Assembly (NCBI GenBank): GCA_023079485.1
Contig: CM041092.1
Coordinates: 1,069,627 to 1,133,626, forward strand
Length of the DNA stretch: 64,000 nucleotides
Origin: Archilochus colubris
Taxonomy: Eukaryota > Chordata > Aves > Apodiformes > Trochilidae
Direction: 5' to 3'
Part shown: positions 58,705-64,000 of the stretch, one piece after another
Layout: each line of letters opens with the position of its first letter
Numbering within the stretch: the stretch's first letter is position 1
The notes under the pieces: model-generated
Told to the model about the DNA's origin: nothing
What the model saw: the letters and a program-made list of their open reading frames with translations, nothing else
The model's database searches: none
Position numbers and translations under genes: made by a program

Positions 58705-59723
58705 CTGGAGAAGAGAACAAGCAGAACCCTTAGTGCTTGGCTGGCTCTTCCAGAACATAAAGTTCCTTATAATATAAAAAAAAAAAAGAAAAAAAAAAGC
58801 AGCTCTCATAAGTGTTCTTGACATTTTATCCGACCCACATTAATTAGGGGTAAATTTATACATAACACTTCTCTATTTTAGTTCTGGGAAAAAAAAAAAA
58901 AGAGATGGCATGGTTCTAATACAGTTTTTCAAATAATTCTGGAGGTGCTGTTGTACTGTGGTACCAGCTTTCAATCTGTCTTAAATACAAACACAACCAG
59001 CAGCTCTTTTCCTTGCTAAGGGATCCCAGGCAGCTGATGGAACCTTGCAGGGAGATGTGTTTCAGGTTAGCACAATCCATTTCCATGCCAGTCACCAGGA
59101 ACAGGTCAATTACAGGGAGAAAATGACAAAGAAATAACAAGTTACCAGAGATCTCTATTAGAAAAAACAAAAAATAAAAAAGAGGAGAAAAGAGCTGGAG
59201 TGTGAGAGCTGCCCTCCCAGCCTCTGTCTCCATGGGGCTGCATTTGGCTTTCCTAGTGCTGAGCAGAGAGGTTTTTGTTCAGCACCAGCTGAGACCCAAA
59301 GGCACTTCCTCCCCCAGCTGTTAATAATACAGGTTTGTCTTTCTCCATCAGTTCTCCTTGTAATCTGAGTGAGCAAAGCCCAGCAGGGCAGCAGCCACCA
59401 GGGACACAGGGAAAAAATCTGCTTTTCCCAGAGCTGAGCAATCCTGGGACAAATTGCCTGCCCAGAGCTCCTGCAGCCTGGTGGGAGTTGGCAGCAATGA
59501 TGGGAAACTTCTTTTTTCCAGCAGGGATCTCCAGGGCTCCACTTAACCTCAGCACAAATGGTCCTCAGGACAGCTTATGTTTCAATCTGGGTTTATTTCA
59601 GCAAATAAAATAAGCAAAAATTTGTGTACATTGAATTCCAAGTGGGTGCACACAGATCACCAAGACAGGAGAGCTGAGCTTTTATTCTGTGATCAAATGG
59701 CTGGGTTGGATTGGGAAAAAAAA

Positions 59724-60042
59724 TAAAGGAAGAAAAACAGGGAGAAAAAAGGGAAAAAAGAGAGGGGGGAAAAGAGAGGGGGGAAAAGAGAGGGGGGAAA
59801 AGAGAGGGGGGAAAAGAGAGGGGGGAAAAGAGAGGGGGGAAAAGAGAGGGGGGAAAAGAGAGGGGGGAAAAGAGAGGGGGGAAAAGAGAGGGGGGAAAAG
59901 AGAGGGGGGAAAAGAGGAAAAAGGAAGAGGAAGAGGAAGAGGAAAAAGGAAAAAGGAAAAAGGAAAAAGGAAAAAGGAAAAAGGGGGGGGAAAGGAGAAA
60001 AGAAGGGAAAAAAAGGAAAAAAAAAGGAAAAAAAAAAAACAC
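59724..60042. repeat. G-rich purine minisatellite, 14-bp unit
   Basis: About eleven near-perfect copies of GAGAGGGGGGAAAA (about 59761-59912), flanked by GGAAGA and GGAAAAA units to about 60042. It is about 1.9 kb upstream of the start codon, again purine on the plus strand. Confidence 0.95.
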
Positions 60043-61032
60043 TAAAACCCCCAAAACAGAATGGTTAGGGTTGGGTTTTACTTTATTTTTAAAAACTCTT
60101 TCTGTTTGAAGCTGTGATCCTGCAGGCTCTGTGGGATGCAAACAGTGCAGACACAGCCTGGTCACTCCCCTTCCAGCCCTCAGGGGAGACAAAGCCCCTA
60201 AAAAATAGGGATTTTAACTAAAATACTGAACACCAAGGTTTTCAGGTGAGGAGGAAGGGAACTCTGCAGCAGTTTTGAGCTACCACTTCTAAGAATGCAG
60301 CTAATTTAAACACAGCACCTCCCAGCAACTAAATGAGGGAAATTCCTGCTCCAAAAGGCTGCAGTTTGGCAGGGTTGGAAGCAATAAAAGCAGGGGTTTG
60401 TAATAGAAATCAGGATGCAAATTTAGAAATCATCTGCACTGCCAGCTTCTCCTAAAATTGCCACAATAAAACGCTGGGGTAAGAGAATGTTACGGAGGCT
60501 GCAAATCCAGGCTCTGAAAAGCTGGCAGGATTTAAGAGAGCTGCAAAACCTTGACTTGCCTTGCTCAGGGACTAAAAAAAGAAAAGAAAAAAAAAACCAA
60601 AACCCAGGCAGCCCCTCTGCAGAGCACACAGCACAGCACGTTTGGGAAAATGAAGCAATTTTGGGGTGTTTCTTCTTTTAAGTCACCAGACAGCCCCATG
60701 CCCTATTTATTTCGTCCCAGCCAAGCCAGGCACAGAATGAACAATATTTAATTTTCTCAGGGGCTCAAAGCCATGGCATTCATCATCACTGGACCCAGTT
60801 GCCTCGAAAGCTTTTAATTCAATTTCACCATACCTCTGGGAGATTAAAAAAATAAATAAAATTAAAAAAAAAATGTATTATTCCCTCTGTAGAAACAACA
60901 GGAGCTCAGACTGAGACTCTGAAAAGCATTCCCCAGTCCTGCTGCTCTGGGGATGCTCCTGGAGTTCCCCCCTCTGAAACCTGACAGGCAGTGCCCACAA
61001 AAGCCTCCAGGTCCCTACCCAAACCCTGCCTG

Positions 61033-61104
61033 GGGCCCTGCAAGGGTTGGACTCGATGATCTCTGAGGTCCCTTCCAACCCAGCCAATTCTATGATTCTA
61101 TGAA
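61033..61104 (+). mobile_element. CR1: CR1 LINE 3' tail, young-looking
   Basis: GCAAGGGTTGGACTCGATGA leads to GGTCCCTTCCAACCCAGCCA and two TTCTATGA octamers. It is nearly identical to the tail at 5417-5483, so both belong to the same recent subfamily. Confidence 0.87.
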
Positions 61105-62290
61105 GCCATCCCTCTCCTCCAACACCTCCCTGGCAGGAGGAACATCCCTCCCGCAGGGCTCTGTCCCAGGAGATGCTCCTCAAGCCTCACACCCAGGAGA
61201 GAGCTCTGCCCAGGGACCAGCAGCACCTTCACCTCCTGGGACTTCATGGGTTAAGAGCACTAGAACTCCAAAGTGTGCTGCACATAAAAAGATGTTATCT
61301 AAGGTGTTAACTGAAAGCTTCTACCTGGAATAACACCTCTACTGAGCCCTGAGCGTGGCTTTTTGTGACATGCCTGTCCATGCCCTGGAGCTGGGCTCCT
61401 TCCAGGAGCATCCACCTGTTTTTCAGAGACCAAGAGTTCCCCCCAACTGCTTCTTGTTTTCATGCTTTGTCAGTGAGACCTCTGGCAGTCCCAGGCTTAC
61501 AAAACATAAACTGCAGCAAGATGGGGGCAGGAGTAAGAGGAAGCCCAAGACTGCAGCACTTGAAGCACTGCATGTAAAGTCTATATGCAGAAGAAAGTGA
61601 ATAGAATCTTTTTATCATCACACACTCTCAAATGGCCACTTTCTGTAAATCAGTATCAGCACAGCCCCAAATGGCCCCTTAATCTGTTGCCACTCTTAAG
61701 ACTCAGTATGAATTAAGTGTCCTAATCCTTGGGTGAGACAGAAATAAACTGTTGACAGAAGTTCCTCCAAAGAAAAGCAGGAGAATTGCCTGATTCACCA
61801 CTCAGCAGTTTTATTGCTTTAACACAGAAGCACAGTTAGGGCCTCGAAGCCCATTTACATCCTAGAACTGTGACTACATCTTATAAATAAATATCAAAAC
61901 CACCCTGACCTCTGTCTGATCTCCCAGACCTGCCAGACTGCAGCTTGTGCACAGCAACTGGTGCCAGAGCCCCAGTAACACCAGAACTGGACACCCATGC
62001 CTGGGTGCTCAGCTTCAGAAAGGATCCAAACTGCAAATGCTGTTTCACAACCAAACAGCCAAGTTCTTAGGGAAGGGAATTTCAGACAGGGCTGAACATC
62101 CTTCTTCAGGCCAGTGTCAGCTGCAGAAGTGCCTGCAGGAGCCAGGGCCTGGTAAAACCCCAGCTTCATCTGTCAGGGATTAAAGGGACAAGCAGGGGAT
62201 GTGAGGAGCCAGGCTGCACCTCCTTCCTTTGCCAGATGTGCTCACATCTGCATGCAGCTACAGCCTGCTGCGGTGCAGCATCAGGCAGCT

Positions 62291-62303
62291 GTTGCCTAGC
62301 AAC
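62291..62303. promoter_or_regulatory. Candidate RFX X-box, perfect consensus, upstream of gene
   Basis: GTTGCCTAGCAAC matches both RFX half-sites (GTTGCC, then AGCAAC after one T) and is an inverted repeat around the central T. It is about 4.4 kb upstream of the start codon in otherwise GC-rich unique sequence. Confidence 0.42.
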
Positions 62304-63835
62304 TGGGGGGGCTGCTCCCATGGGTACCAGGCTCTGCCCAGAGCCCCTGCTTTCCATCAGCCCCCCAGACATCAGCCCCTGGCTCTGCAGGCAGCAGGGA
62401 GCTCTGGGGCTTGCTCCCAGGGAGGGGATGGGATCTCCCTTCCCTCTGCTGCCAGGGGGTCCCAGCTCCTGCATCCTGAATTCCCCAGCACCCAGCTGCA
62501 CCCTGCCACAGGGGCTGTTCCCCCAGCACCCCCAGAGCCCCAGACCACAAACACAGCTCCTCCTCTCTCCCTCTCCATCCTCCTCAACTCTTGTGGGGAA
62601 ACAAATCCTGCTCCTGGAGGAGGGGGCAGCAGAGTGCCCGGGCTGAGCTCTCAGGTGGCAGGAGCATCAGAAATCTCAGCAAGGGGATGGAGCCACATTC
62701 CTGCTCTGATTCCAGAGGCAATTTCCTGCCTTTCCATTATTTAACCGGGCATGCTGGAGTTTTCTAGCTGATCTGTTATTTGTCATGTAGATCATTGCTT
62801 TAACACATGCAGCTTAGCACCTCAGCACCGAGGTGGATCCTGCCTGACAGCTCTGGATGTTTGCAAGCCACTCAAACTCACAGCCTGCCAAGTGCTCCTC
62901 TCAAACACACCTGGGAGAATCCAGGCTGCAGGCAGAGGAATAGGAAGCTGGGCTAGCCATGGGTGCTGTTGGGATACTGAGCACAGGAATACTGCACAGG
63001 AGAACACCAGATCACTGCATCAACTGGTTAATTCAGGGAAATCACTGCTGGGGACGAGCCTGTGGTGTAATGAAACACCTGAGACCTGAGTGACGTACAC
63101 ATGAAAGAACACTGCACTTGGAACAGGGGCAGAATGCTTGATTTAAATAAATAAAAATTAAAATGAATGCAGCTCAGTAGTAAAAGCAGCCACAGAGCCC
63201 CCAGTGAAGGAGCTTCAGCCCTCCAGAGCTGCATCTGGAGCTGGCTCCTGGCAGAGGTGAGGGGGGCACCTGAAGAGCAGCCAGAGAGAAGTTTGCTGGG
63301 AGGGATTCCCAGCAGAAAGAGCAATCACAGATGTCTTTTTCACACCTAAGGAAGGCAGACCAGAGCTCAGCTCATCTGAAATCTAATCCCTCCAACCTTC
63401 ACCTCCAATAAATCAAAGGATGAACAGGACTGTTTCTCCTGGCTTTCCTCTGACTCACTGGAGCTGCAGGATAAAGCCAGACAACAACAATACTTAAGAG
63501 CCAACCACAGAAAGATTTGGCATCATTTTTTTTTTGCCAATCTCTGCTGCAGAAGCCGAGTCCAGCACAGGCAGTGCTGCACTGAATGGCAATGAGCCAG
63601 TGGAAAGTGACAAAACTCCATCAAAACATCACTGCATCCATGCTGTCGTGGAATAGGATCAACTAAATATGCTCTAACACTCCAAAGCCCACTGCTTGAG
63701 CTCTGGGCACATGTGCTACCTTGCATTAGAAGGTAAATTTATCAGATTTGCCCCAAGAGCATCTATGATTAAAAATCTGAAAAGGCAAACTTGCTTTGGA
63801 AAGTATGAAGGCTGCAACCCTAAGGTGTACCTTGA

Positions 63836-63900
63836 TTTTTAAATAAATAAACTTAAACAAACTTAAAATAAATAAACTTAAAATAAATAAACTTAAAACA
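63836..63900. repeat. AAATAAATAAACTT repeat
   Basis: Three to four imperfect units near the right edge. Confidence 0.85.
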
Positions 63901-64000
63901 CTTTGCCTACAAAACTCTTGTTAGTAGCTGGACCTAACCAACCCATAATTATCCTGCACTCTGCAAAACCCAGGAATCATCATTTAATACCATAAGCAGT

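Larger units (their letters stand above)
57907..64000 (-). other. Region upstream of the first coding exon
   Basis: Noncoding as far as I can see: the candidate upstream exon (58613-58704), a G-rich 14-bp minisatellite (59724-60042), a CR1 tail (61033-61104), an X-box (62291-62303) and an AAATAAATAAACTT repeat near the right edge. I see no CpG-rich island, so the promoter is probably beyond 64000. Confidence 0.7.

Noticed and set aside
59593..60192. Minus-strand 199-residue Phe/Ser/Pro-rich frame and plus-strand Gly/Lys/Glu frames
   Set aside because: Translation of the 14-bp minisatellite.
57880..64000. CpG-island promoter for the gene
   Set aside because: The GC-rich patches (for example 62220-62650) have few CpG pairs, so I see no island; the promoter is likely farther right.

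Overview
This is bird nuclear DNA, quite possibly from a passerine. The evidence is many truncated CR1 retroposons with the avian 3' signature (a GGTTGGACT...CCCTTCCAACCC core ending in a TTCTATGA-type octamer), one spliced gene with large introns, and no sign of bacterial or viral gene organisation.

The only protein-coding gene I can support is on the minus strand. It encodes a polypeptide N-acetylgalactosaminyltransferase of the GALNT1/GALNT13 group, closest to GALNT13. Seven consecutive coding exons are present, from the ATG at 57879 down to 5054. They join in frame and give about the first 386 residues: a short cytosolic tail, a signal-anchor, a stem and nearly all of the GT-A catalytic domain. 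The remaining exons, including the ricin-B lectin domain, must lie to the left of position 1. The exons are 57738-57879, 30407-30575, 22539-22705, 20237-20444, 18418-18588, 11381-11498 and 5054-5234. All introns are GT-AG, with phases 1, 2, 1, 2, 2, 0 and then 1 at the left edge.

Layout from right to left: 57.9-64 kb is upstream DNA with one plausible untranslated exon (58613-58704), a G-rich 14-bp minisatellite, a CR1 tail and an RFX-type X-box. Then come intron 1 (27 kb, mostly unique), intron 2 (7.7 kb) and introns 3 and 4. Introns 3 and 4 surround exon 4 with very long purine arrays, which are pyrimidine-rich in the transcript. Intron 5 carries three CR1 copies, intron 6 holds candidate regulatory motifs, and partial intron 7 holds a CCAT array.

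The most interesting architecture is around exons 3-5. Exon 4 is extremely GC3-rich (59 of 68 codons) and carries many substitutions, while exon 6 is AT-leaning (15 of 39) and looks highly conserved. Exon 4 sits between two G-rich tandem-repeat fields. A long, well-matched inverted CR1 pair (12446-12775 and 20938-21281) brackets exons 4 and 5, a classic layout for back-splicing. I saw no evidence of an entirely new gene system. The findings concern the evolution, splicing and regulation of this one gene.
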